From: Spirodela intermedia
Lineage: Eukaryota > Streptophyta > Magnoliopsida > Alismatales > Araceae
Assembly: GCA_902729315.2 (NCBI GenBank)
Contig: LR746273.1
Location: 4,131,001 to 4,195,000 of the forward strand
Direction: 5' to 3'
Length of the DNA stretch: 64,000 nt
In this document: piece after piece, positions 48,501 to 60,400 of the stretch
Layout of the letters: every line of letters starts with the position of its first letter
How positions within the stretch are numbered: position 1 is the stretch's first letter
Translations under genes and position numbers: made by a program
Notes under the pieces: generated by a model
Told to the model about the DNA's origin: nothing
What the model saw: only the letters and a program-made list of their open reading frames with translations
Databases searched by the model: none

Positions 48501-49960
48501 AACTCTAGTTTTCATTTCCTTCTTGATCCAACCAATTTGGTATAAATAATGGTGTGGACTTATCTATAGCCTAATTTTCAAATCATAACTGAAGTGATGA
48601 TGTTCTCATTATTGTCACTATCAATAATTATATCACATGTCTTAGAATCCACAATGTATTTTGTTTTGAAAATGTTATGGCATTCTGGATCTTCTTCTTG
48701 TTTTTTTGCATATGTCAATCTTCTTACTATAAGTGAGTTTGATAGTGCATCTCTAGAATTAATTTTAATAAAAAAATTATCTCACCTTCAATTTCTGGCT
48801 CTTTATATTCTATTTTGCCTTCGATATAATACATAAAGTTTACCATGCCACATTTTGAATAAATATTTGATTTATGTTTATTTTTTTCACCACTACAATA
48901 TTTAAGAATGACATTGAGTATAAAGATTTTTGTTCGTAGAGACGAGCAAAAAAAAATGCTCCACTTGATCTAACAAAAGTTTAATTCAATCATCTAGTTT
49001 GTGGTGTGGAAGAAACAATAATTTATTTTTTTCTATCTAGTTGAAGAGTTGAATCCTTATTTTCAAAATTGAAAACTATTATTACAATATTTTTAAGTTT
49101 GAAAAATGACTATAAAACTACTTTGTCTTTAATTTCTCATCTTAGACTACCTTTAAATCTAGAAATCATATATGACTTAGATTTTCTTAAGTTGATTTGA
49201 GAAGATAAATGATAAAAATCTTCTACAAAAATAGAAATAGATCTAGTGCCTGGTCTATAATTCTGATACTATTGATACTAGATGCGAAAAGCTTTTTGTC
49301 CCATGATTATAAAGAAAATGAGATTTCAAAAGTTTCTTTATTTTCTCCCACGATTATAAAGCTTTTTGTCTGACTTTATAAATGTGATTTGTAATTAATT
49401 TCATCAGGCAAAAGCTCCACCTTTCAATTTATAAGTTAATAGATTTATTTATTTTTCATCTAAAAATTTCATGTACTCAAAAAAATGTTTTACTTCAAGT
49501 AACCAATCTAAAATCTCTTCAATCTTGAATAGTCATTTATGTTAGATATAAGCCCATTAAATTTCTGTCATTTTAGCATCTAAAAATGATCATATCAATT
49601 TTAAAAACTTATGTTGCTTCACCAGCACTCTTGTGACATTCAACTATTTTTTGTTTCTAAGATTATATTGTGGTGATTATTATCCATGATATCTTGTATG
49701 AAGATTTGTAATTGATCAATGAATATTTTTTTCTTTAAGGTCTTATTTAGAAGAGATTTTTTGACTTGTCATTATGCTAATATTATGTTGACAAGTTACC
49801 ATCTAGAGTTTATACTTTTGACCTTCTATCATACTTCAGCTCATATTTTTTTAGTTTGAACATATTTTATCAATGAAAATATGTCTAGAGTTTTTCAATT
49901 AGTTAATGAGCATTTAATAAGTCCAAATTTTAATGATTTGGTGTCACTTTAATTCAAACT
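45544..49960 (-). mobile_element. Ty3/gypsy (chromovirus-like) internal region, decayed
   Basis: Minus-strand translations in broken frames give the gypsy pol order. Reverse transcriptase at about 47560-47910 has SWHVCQQ, INKI, DDMLY, MNQVLK and [11 protein letters not shown] (usual YFDDILIYS). RNase H near 46980-47050 has EHYL and TNHQDLKS (usual HTDHESLKYL). Integrase zinc-binding CQTYKEHSKNTELY lies near 46450-46500. The integrase core FITCKKINDASQVANHFFKE then YDKDSKFISHF lies at about 46170-46310. The order RT, RNase H, integrase identifies Ty3/gypsy; the integrase wording resembles chromoviruses. The right part to 49960 should hold protease and gag but only composition supports that. 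Many stops and frameshifts: not autonomous. Confidence 0.75.
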
Positions 49961-51254
49961 TAACCAAAAATAATTAAGAAAAAATCCACTTAATTACTCT
50001 ATATCAAACATAGGGCAAGTAAGGGGTCAATCCACAAGAACAGAAAATTAATTTTAGAATTGTTTGAGGCCTAGAAATGGTAGAAATAGCTTTGGGAGTT
50101 AAATTTTATTCTTATGGATTTTTATAGAGTTTAATATAATTTTTCTGGAATTTACTTGTGCAGAAAATACAGGTAATGATTAGAATTTTATTGTGTAGTA
50201 TTTGTTTCTAATTTTAATTATTTATTTTATTTTTCAATGCAAAAGTAAAATAAGAAATAATAATAAAATAACTTACCTTCGCGGTTGACGGTCGGGTCGG
50301 GGGGGGGGGGCAGCGCGGGTGGGTCGCTGATCTCCCGTGACTGTTTTTGGACTTAACCGAAATTTAGGGCTTTTAGTTACATCCGAAAGGGTAGAGAGAG
50401 AGAGGGCAACAGGCACGCAATGACCAGCAGCGAGTGCACGGCGACTGGTGATAGGCGGCAGTGGTGGTCGGCGGACGTGCAGCGGCTGGCGATGGGAAGG
50501 CGGCGGTTGTCGGCGGACAGTGGTGGTCGATGGACAAGCGATGTGAGGAGCGGCAGAGTGGGTCAGTGGCGGAGTGGTGGTTCACAACGAAGATAGACGA
50601 GGAACTGGATGACCTTTTTTTTGTGTGATTTCTTTATAAGGACTAATTAGAGAGAGAAAGGATGACCTCGAGAGAAAAAAACATAAATCCTAAAGTGAGC
50701 AAGTGGACGAAATGGTGGGGTAGAGAGAGAAAATGAAGGAAAATGAAGGGGAAATGATGAGAAGCGATGAAGATGAGGAAAAATGATGATTTAATGTAAA
50801 CCTAATTTCCTAAAAGCAACCTAGTGCTCATTTCTTGAGCCCTCAATGCATACTCTCAAGTTCAATCCTTATATTCCACCAAGATCGGGTATTTTTTCTT
50901 CAAGTCAAACAAGAGAGAAAATTGAATGATCACTTCAAGAAACTTACACCAAGCAAGGAGAATATTTGGACCTTGGAGAGCCTTGCCTTGTTGGCCAGCC
51001 TTTTGTTAGAGCACATCCAAAATAATGAGAGAGAGAGAGAGAGAGAGGAGAAAAGAGTTTTTATATATGAGCAAGTATGACTAAAATATCCCTTCATAAT
51101 TTCCTAATCTATCTGTATGAATTTCGAAATCACTTCCTCATAAATAGATTTAGGAAGGTCTAAATGGGCCTAGACATGGCCCCATAACCTCCTTTAATTT
51201 CTCCTTGAAACTCTAGAACCAAAATTCCTCTAAAGTATTCTTAGCTCATTGACG
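49961..51254. other. Retroelement leader or LTR-like block with GC-rich core
   Basis: The minus strand near 50000-50035 reads GTTCTTGTGGATTGACCCCT, resembling the junction of LTR and leader in gypsy elements. A GC-rich core at 50280-50600 has a 12-G run at about 50299-50310. Low-complexity frames there (His/Pro/Thr-rich on the minus strand) have no domain. A (GA)10 run lies at about 51028-51047. No intact gene. Confidence 0.4.
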
Positions 51255-53008
51255 TGATTTAGTCATTGTATATTAAATCACATAAATTTAAAATTTATAA
51301 AACTAGAAAATACTAATTTTAAAATATTTAGAAGTATTTATAAATAAATATATTAATTAAAATTTAATAAAAGTTTCATCTACTATTAGGTAATATTCTA
51401 ATTTAAGTCAATCACAAAAATATAATATACTATTAGGTAATATTCTAATTTTTTTGTAAATAATATAATTTTTTTATAAACTTTAGATTAAAAAATAAAA
51501 ATAAAATATATTTAAAACTTATAAAAAAGAAAAATAAAGGTGTAGACGTCAAGATGATGTCAGCACTCGATGAATGTGAATTGAGTAGAAATAGAGTTCC
51601 ATCTAGTGATTCTTATGTAAGTGATTACATATGATTTAATAGTTAAATTAAGATCTATAAAAGCTAGAATAATCGTAATTGAATAAAGAGTAATTTAGAA
51701 ATTTTAAATCACACAAATTATATCTAAATAAGATGAAAAATAAGTTGAAAATAAAAAAATAGAGTTCTAGAGTCATAGTGGTGATTTACTGACGATATAT
51801 TAAAATCTTAAGTGTTCAAGAGGATTATTGTGTAATGTCCGCAACACCTCAAAGGTTTTCATTTGATAAGGACAATGTGGATAATCTTTAGATCTTCTCG
51901 CGAATTTTAAAAATCAATAAAAATAGGTCATTGAATTTTCTTTGGTGGCTACCACCTAGTAGAATGAAAAAATGACAACTTTGTAGCTCTCTAACAATTG
52001 TCACTCAATAGAGAAGAGTAGAATGAAAGTCGAGTACGTGCTTGAGAACTTCATCATTATGTCTGCACAACAAGAGAAGGTTCTTCATCGCATTTAGTAT
52101 GCTCTCAAGAAGTGATGACTCATCTCTCGATAAATCATCCTCTTCTCGATAATGACTTATTTGTCGATCAATTAGAGATGATTTACTTAATAGATTCGTG
52201 ATCCTTTTATTACAAATCATTCAACAATTTTAGTAATAATATTTCACAAATTACATAGACAATATTTTTGCTAATGATTGAGTGATTCTGGTGACTTAAT
52301 CAATCACAGACGATATGCAAGAAAGTCATGATTTAATTAAATAAAAATATAAGTTTTGACTTTAGTAGAATTCAAACCCGCACTGATCGTCAACTTATAT
52401 GAGAGAGAGTAAATAAATACTTGAATATTCTTATATATTAATGTCATCATGATATCTCGTTGTTATAAATAAAGGATATTTTAGGTATTAAAATTTTGAA
52501 GATATTCTAGTGAAGGTGGATGTAGGTTTAGTCCCACATCGATTGTATGTCAAAGTTTTGGACAAATATATAATAATATCAAATTTAAAAGTAATGAGTC
52601 CCTTTATCACGTGTGTACGACCACTCTTTGTCTCATAGCCAGTTGGCTATTAGTGATGTGGAAAGAGAGTGGCGCGCATGTCCCCCCATGAGTCCATAGC
52701 CACTCAAGCCCCTTACTTGTGACTCTATCTCGATTGTGCTACTAACTCATTTGTACGCACAGTTGGTTAGTGGGTCCCCCCTTTTTTCTGTCTTTTTATT
52801 TTATTTTATTTTTCTTCATTTATCTTAAAAATAAGATAATAAAAATTATATAAATTCACATAAAATCATATAATTAGCTAAAAAAATCATATTAATCAAT
52901 TAAAAACTACTTTTTATAATTTAACACATATATAAGTCTATTTATCATGAATTAAGTTTAAACTATATTATTTATTAATTATTAACTCATGATAATAAAA
53001 ACTTATAA
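51255..53008 (+). repeat. LTR-like repeat, copy B
   Basis: It starts TGATTTAGTCATTGTATATT and ends near AATAAAAACTTATA, about 1750 bases. Order of landmarks is the same as in copies A (inverted) and C, including a CAAGATGATGTCAGCACTCG block, GTAGGTTTAGTCCCACATCG and the GGGTCCCCCC block followed by T-rich sequence at about 52770. Non-coding. Confidence 0.65.
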
Positions 53009-53515
53009 CCCATTAAGGTAACCTTCATCCATTAAAGTGCTCCTAATTTATTGTTGATTTCTATTAAGATCTGCACACATAAAAACTTGAAAATATTTAC
53101 TAGTAATAAAACTACTTGACTTTATAGTAGGGTTAGTCAAAATCATACACAATTTATGTGTAGTGTGTAAATAGTAAAATTAATACAAAATTTTTGAATT
53201 TTTTAATAATTATATTAATAACATGATATTTTAAAGATTTAAATAAACAAAAATCACATAAAATGTAAGGAAGAATGAACACACATATCATGTTATCGGT
53301 ATTTTTTTTCTTTAAGGTCGAATTAGAATATTATTGTTGAGTTTGTCATTTTATCCACAAACTTAAGTGACATGTTATTGTCCAAGTTTTATGTTGTAGC
53401 CTTTTGATCATTTTTCATCTCAAATTTTTCTTGTCTCATATAGGTTGTCCTTGATAATGTATTTGCAAATGCAAAAATAATGAATGTATATTTTTATCTT
53501 GTAGGTCAAGAGATG
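53009..53515. other. Spacer between repeat copies B and C
   Basis: AT-rich. The part at about 53295-53500 resembles the gypsy-associated sequence at 49720-49900 in the same orientation (TTTTTTTCTTTAAGGTC, then TTTGTCATT and GTGACATGTTATTGTC-like text). It may be a shortened internal region between two LTRs. Confidence 0.45.
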
Positions 53516-55436
53516 TGACTTAGTCATTGTATAATAAATCATGCAAATTTAAAATTTAAAAAACTAAAAAATATATAATTTTTAATTTGTAGAAGTATTT
53601 TAAAAAATAAATCAATTATAATTCAATAAAATGTTTCAAAAATAGTGGAGAATGTTTAGGTCAATCATAAGGATGTAAGATAATATTGAGTAATATTTTA
53701 AAATTTTCTCAAAATAATATAATTTTTTTATAATTTTAAGACTAAATGATGAATATAAAATATATTCAAAAACTCGACGAATGTGCGTTAGATGAAAATT
53801 GAGTTGTACTTGACGATTCTTACATAAGTAATTACAAATAATTTAATTAGTCAAAATAAGATCTGTAAAAGATAAAATAATCATAATCGAATGAAGAATA
53901 ATTTATAAACTTTAAATCATACAAAGTATCACTAAATAAAATAAAAATTAAGTTGAAAGTAGGAAAGGCAGAGTTTTAGCTCACGATAGTGATCACTGGA
54001 TTTTTGTGTGTTCATAATGGTTATTGTGCGATGTCTATGGCCTCTAGGGCTCTCATTGGATATGGATGACTTGAACATTTATTGAATCTCCTTTCAAAGT
54101 TCAAAAAATGATGGTAGAAGTTAAACTAATTAAATAATGGTAAACTAAAGTTTTGGTGTTGTGATAGTGATGTGTCAGTAATGTGTCAGAATATGAGCAT
54201 TTGAGAGGATTGTCATGTAATATCTATGACTTTACAAGTTCTTTTTGGAGAAAGACGACATGAATAACTTTTAGATCTTTTTACAAAGTCTAAAAATTAA
54301 TGAAGTGGGTTGTCAAATTGTCTCTGACGATTGTCATGTGACAAAGTGAAAAATGATGACTTTGCCACTCTTCGACAATTGTCACCTAACATAGTAGAAA
54401 AATAGTGACTTTGCAACTCTTTGATAGTTGTCACAAAATAGAGATGAGTTGGATGAAATGTGGTGTGTCTTAGAGAGCTTTAACTTTAAGTCTGCATGAC
54501 AAGAGGAAGTTTTTCATCACATTTAATATGCTATTTAGAGGTGGCGACTCGTCTCTCACCAAATCATCCTCTTCCCAATAATAGTTTATTTGTCGATCAA
54601 TAAAAGATGATTTATTTGATAGATTTGTAATCTTTTCATTATAAATTATTCAATAATATTAGTAACGATACTTCACAAATCACGTGTTAAAATTATTATC
54701 GATGATTGAGCGATTATGATACCTTAATTCTTCACCAACAATCTATAAGAATATATCGATTTAATCAGATAAAAAATATGAGTTTTGACTTTAGAAAGAT
54801 TCAAATCTTTGTTGATTTCTTAACTATATGAGAGAGAGTGAAATTAGTACTCGAATACCTTTATATAGTGACGTCATCAATGTATCTCACTCTTATAAAT
54901 AAGAGCTATTTTTAAGTATTAAAATTACTGAAAATCTTTGAGAAGTCGATTTAGTCTCACATCGATTATTTGATGAGTTTTGAGCTTATATATAATAGTA
55001 GAAGATGTTATGATCAATAAGACTCTCTCTTGCATGTGTTTGACTACTTTTTGCTCCCACACTTGATAAATCACTAGTGATGTGAAAAGAGAGTAATGTA
55101 CACATGTCTCCCTTATCAATTTATCCTTAGATGCTAGAGCCCACCACTTATGACTTTGCCTAATTGTGCTTTCAACCTACTTTTGGGTCTGATTGACTAG
55201 TGAGTTCTCCTTTTTTTCTATATTTTTATTTTATTTTATTTTTATTTATTTATCTCAAAAATATTATTATAAAAATTATAAATATTTATATACATTTATA
55301 TAATTAACTAAAAATTTACATTAACTAACTAATTTTTATATAATTTAACATAAATATAAACATATTTATCATGAGTTAAGATTAAGACTATATTATTTAT
55401 TAATTATTAACTCGTAATAATGAAAACTTATTATCA
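53516..55436 (+). repeat. LTR-like repeat, copy C
   Basis: It starts TGACTTAGTCATTGTATAAT and ends AATGAAAACTTATTATCA, about 1920 bases. Same landmark order as copy B, longer because a sub-block near 53960-54430 with recurring GTCACATGACAAAGT/CTTTGCCACTC phrases is expanded. Non-coding. Confidence 0.65.
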
Positions 55437-56690
55437 AACTTAAATACAATCATTTTGTTATTTTCTCTACATAACATTCTAATATGTCAGCATGTAAGCC
55501 ATACACCGAAGATTTCTCTACTTTCTTCTTTGTTTAATAAAAATAGTTCAATTTAGTTGTCATATAAGACTTGAGATCAAGTCTTGTTTAAGTCACTGAT
55601 GATTTTATTTTATCATAAATATTTAATCAACTTTTCACATTGCCACTATAGTGTTCTTGATTTAAAATTCTACTTATACTTTTGTTTGAATATTTTTTCT
55701 GTCATTTTCCTAATTTCACATAGCTTGCTTTCTAAGTTTGAATATCATATATGTTATTATATGTGTTTAATTTTTTAGATATTTTCTATGCTAACACTTT
55801 TATCTTTTAGTGCTCACATGCTGCATTTGAATCCCATGAATAACTTTGTCACACATTGACACAAGTTATTATGTACTTTTATTTTATTAATATTGCATTG
55901 TATATTATTTCAACATAAAAATATATTTTAATAACATGACTCATTGAATTCGTTGTTATTCATAGTGTTGCATAAAACATTATCAATAGATGTAATTTGA
56001 ATATTTGTTAATAATATCTAACATGTGACGTAAATAATCATGATGATTCAATGAATTATATAATAATTCACTCAAGAATAATTCTTGAAAAACCGATAGA
56101 TAATCATGGTGATACAATGAATATAACTTTGTCACATGTTGACACATACAACATTTGATAAATTTTATATTATGTGTCAAAACCAAAGACATCTACATAA
56201 ACTAAATATTAAATATTAATTAAAAAATTATTTATATTAATTAAAAATAATTTAAAAATAAATGTACTAGAGGAATTAACAATCTTTCTTACATTACAAA
56301 TTAAAATAGTAAAATATTGTCATATTCATATTTGGAAAAAAAATACTTATGAGATCAAATTATAAATATAATAGATGCATCCTATTTAGTATGTGCTAAC
56401 GTAATAGATTTTAACATAATCTTGAGGAATCCTATAAATGGGGCAGTTATAAAGGATGGCTTCTTGGGCTAGTGTCTTTGTGAATGAGAGATCTTTCTGA
56501 CCAAGCGTGTCTTTTAGGATTTTTGATTAGAACTCCGAAAGCATGTTTGATGGGTCGAAGTGTTCTGTCGGATCCCAATATCGGGGAAGGTGATCTAGGT
56601 CTAACCTTTCCTTCTTTTGACCTGGTTTATCGCAAATTTTTCGGGAGTGACCACAAATCACTCAGAGCGTGTAAATTAAGCCAGCCTCCT
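55437..56690. other. AT-rich intergenic sequence, PRP40A distal upstream region
   Basis: No gene. A short internal repeat (ATCATGRTGATNCAATGAAT) occurs at about 56039 and 56104. From about 56430 composition shifts to genic DNA. The plus-strand frame at 56484-56891 has no domain and overlaps the presumed promoter. Confidence 0.4.
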
Positions 56691-57486
56691 AGGGTTCCGA
56701 CAGAGATCACTCCGCGTAAGTCCTCGAGAGCCGCTTCACCACTGGGGCTCTACAGGTTGTCGTCTCCGCCATCTCCCACTCTTCTCCCTCTCCTCTCCCT
56801 CCCTCCGTTCTTGTGTGCGTGCTCGTACTTGGTCGCTCCCGTAGTTGCTGTCCTATCTTCCGGGCTAAAACCCTACTGCCTAAACCCGTGATGTGAGGAA
56901 GGGGAAAAAACTCGAAACCCTAACGCCGCCTGCAGCGTCACGACAGTCAGACGGCCCCGGGTGCCTCACCGCGCTCGCCCATTCTTGGTGGGCGCTGACT
57001 CTCTTTTGGTTTGCATGCTGTTGGAAGCAGGTCGCTCTTGGGTGACACCTTCCTCTCCTTTTCTCTGGAAATCCTTGTGACAAAGTGAGGGCGTCGCGGC
57101 GTCTGTCCATCCAGAAGGTATGATTAAGGGTACCTCATGCTGTCCGACCAAAACACAAAATCCCTCTCTCTATTTCTCCCTCCCTCCCTCTCCCTCTCTT
57201 CTTGGCGGCGTCTCTTTGGTGCTTTCGTTTGGTGGCTAATACTTCGCAGATCTTCTAATTTTGGGGGATATCGGTAGCATTGCCGTGCTGCTGACATGCT
57301 CTGATCGGCATTTCTTTAAATGAAACCCGTTCCCTTTTATCCTACGGGAAAATGGCTCTTTCTTGCCCTCTACTTGAGCTCTTCCTTCAAATTAGCTGGG
57401 CTTGCGTCTGATTTCTGTGCTTCGGACCGAAACAACAGGCATTCCCCCCCGGGACGATAATCGGTGCTTGCAGAACTGACCTATAG
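56691..57486 (+). promoter_or_regulatory. Promoter and 5' leader of PRP40A, with a likely leader intron
   Basis: CT-rich leader sequence begins about 56760. A good donor, CAGAAG|GTATGA at 57117/57118, and an acceptor, GCTTGCAG at 57473, bracket a CT-rich 356-base interval ending 13 bases before the ATG. A 5' UTR intron is therefore likely. The transcription start is not resolvable by eye. Confidence 0.5.
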
Positions 57487-60400
57487 ATGGCGAGTAACCC
57501 GCAGTCCTCAGGGTCACAGGTCCTCGTCCATTCTTCTGATATTTTACCTTTCCTTTTTTCGTTGGTACACTTAATCCACTTGCTGTTTCACTGAGATCAT
57601 TGCCTCTGGAACAGCCACTCCGGCCTCCTGTAGTAGGATCGCCTGGTGGCCCTCCTCTTCAGAACTTTGGACCGCCAATGTCTATGCAGGTGAGGAAGGT
57701 AATCTTTTTTTGTATGTTTCCAGACTTATGCATATGCTGGTTGGGCTTTGTTTTCATGGAAGGTAACATTTTATTTTGCTTACTCCAGTATAGACCTGTA
57801 GTCCAACCTCAGCAGGCACAACAGCAGTATATGCCACCAGTACCCCAGCAGTATTCTCAGATTGGTCCACCCATGCCGAACGTTGGGATGCCCCCCGGCC
57901 AGCCACAGTTACAACAATACTCCCAGCCAGGACAACAACTACCCCCAAGGCTGGTTCAACCAGGTCAAGGTCCTCCTGGATCGCAGCCTGTTCCAGTGCC
58001 ATATGCCCAGCATGGCAGGCCAGTTTCCTCAGGGATGATGCAACCACAACAAAACGTTCAGCCACCAGCTAGCCATGTGCCTGCTATGGGTGGGCCAACG
58101 ATGCCTTACAATGTCAGCTCGTCATACACTGTAGGACTTCTTTACCATAAGTTGAACTTTTACTTTTGTAAGAGTCCACTTGATTTAATTTCCTTACCCT
58201 GGAAGAAAATTATGTTTTTGAATGTAGTATACAACATCTTATGGGCAACCGCAGAGTAGCATTGCTCCCCTCACCCAATACCAGCAAATGCCCCAAATGC
58301 ATGCACCTCCGGTTGCTCCAGGAGCACAACAACCTTGGTTACAAACAGGAAGTCAGAGTACACCATTGTCTACGGCAATGCTGCAAGGTGTTCAACAGCC
58401 TTCAGTCTCAACGGGTTCCATTCCTGTAAGATAAATTATTCTCTCCCTCTTTCTCTCTCTCTTTATATGTCTGCTGATTATTTTACATTCAAAATCATTT
58501 TATTCGTCATTACCTTTGATGCCAAGTCGCCTTGAAGTTTCTGTTTTTATCCTGAATATTCCCTTTTAAAATGGCCGCTCTACAGACGAGTTCCACTCAG
58601 CAGTCGACTGATTGGCAAGAGCATGCCTCTGCTGATGGGAAAAGGTATTTTAATAGGTTGTACTGAAGATCTAGGTTCCACTTTAGTTTCATGTCTCGGA
58701 CTTCAATGATTTGTTTCATAACTTCTTGAATATTGCAGGACAGATTTTTTATTCTTGTAATTGTTCATCTTTTAAAGTTTTTTCCCTTCGTCTTAACTCT
58801 TAGGTATTACTACAATAAGAAAGTGCTCTTCATCTTAACTTTTAGGTATTACTACAATAAGAAAACGAGACAATCAACTTGGGAGAAGCCTCTTGAGCTG
58901 ATGACACCGATTGAGGTGAGTTAATTGCTATGCATTTTTGACCTATTAATACCCTATTTATAGCATCAACATTTATTTATTTGATGTTCACACAATGGAA
59001 TGTATAAATGTTTAGACTAACTTTATTTACTGTTCTTGACTGTCGTGTACTTAAACTGAACAAAATTGTTTTATGCGGATCTTTGTTTCCTTGCATGTTC
59101 TTCCGCTTGTTTGTAGATGTCTTTTGGCTCATGGGGAGAAAATAACAACTGCTCTGTATGCTCATTATGAAGACGGATTTCCATATTCTCGAGGCAGGCA
59201 ATATTGCTATTCATCTTTCAGTACATAAGGGGAATTTTATTTTACATAGCATTGCATTATTTTCATCCCATTTGTCAAAATTAAGTTTGGTTTTTTGGCA
59301 GTTTTGTATGTCTTATCTTTCTTACATTCTTTTTGCTAAATATAGGTTACCCTGAAAATGTGCATGGGGAAGAGGCATCCCAAGATTCTTATTTTGTTTC
59401 TTTTGTCTGAAATTGCTTATTTTGGATTATGTAGAGATATGATGGTGCATATTTCTCTTCAGACAGTCAGGTTAATGAAAGCCAAAGCATTATACTGATG
59501 AAATTTGCACCCTCTAGGCTGTTAGTGGCAACACTGCTTCTAAACTAAGTGACATCTTATGAAGTTCCACTATCTCGTAGTTGAGGCTGCTGGAATCTCA
59601 ACCCCGTCCATCAGTTATTGGTTGCAACTTTCTGTCTCCTGTTTTATTACTCGGCTCATTTTTTTCCTGGGCATGTATCAATATTAATTTATTGACTTTT
59701 CTTTCATCATACATATCGGGATGCTGATATTTATTGATTTTATGTGATTCACCTTCTGTTTGTATATCCAGATGTTTTCTTTGTTTAAGTAGTTTCGTTC
59801 TTACTTATTTCTTTGGCAATCTGTAATGCAACCGGTTGGCTGATAAGTTCATATAATTTGCTTGATTTTGGAAGTTTCTAGAGTCTGCCCTCAGGTTCAT
59901 GATGTACATCTTTTGTCGAAGGTATGGAGTACGATTTTATGAGTGCTGAAAGCTTGTCTCAAGTGCAAAAATTATCACGTTCTCATTGCTCGACAATATT
60001 TTGCATAGTAACATTAGATTTTTATTTTTATTTTTTAAGGACTTTATTTCTTATGCCCTATGGTGTATTTATCTCCTTCAATCAAGTCATAGAATTTTCG
60101 AATTTAGATGACTTGATACATGTGGAATGTTGTTGATTGAAGTGCGTTTATTATTCAAAGATGAACATTGGAATCAATTGATCGTTTGGGTCCAAATGTC
60201 TGCACAGTATCAAACCTTATGTAATTGTGGTTCGATATCAGGTATCACATGAACGTGTTTTTATAGTGTAATATCATAGCTTCTGTATTTGAAAGACTTG
60301 TTTGTTTCTCATGCTGGGAACGCTACAGGCCATCTGGAAGAATAAGTGGTTTTGGGGGCGGGGGTTGGTTCTCTGGGCAATTTGCAACGTCTGTTGTCAT

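Noticed and set aside
48594-48836. 80-codon plus-strand frame
   Set aside because: It lies antisense to the decayed gypsy pol region and has the Leu/Ser/Phe-rich look of AT-rich chance frames.
56484-56891. 135-codon frame upstream of PRP40A
   Set aside because: No domain, ends in CT-rich promoter/leader sequence, and is not linked in frame to PRP40A exon 1.
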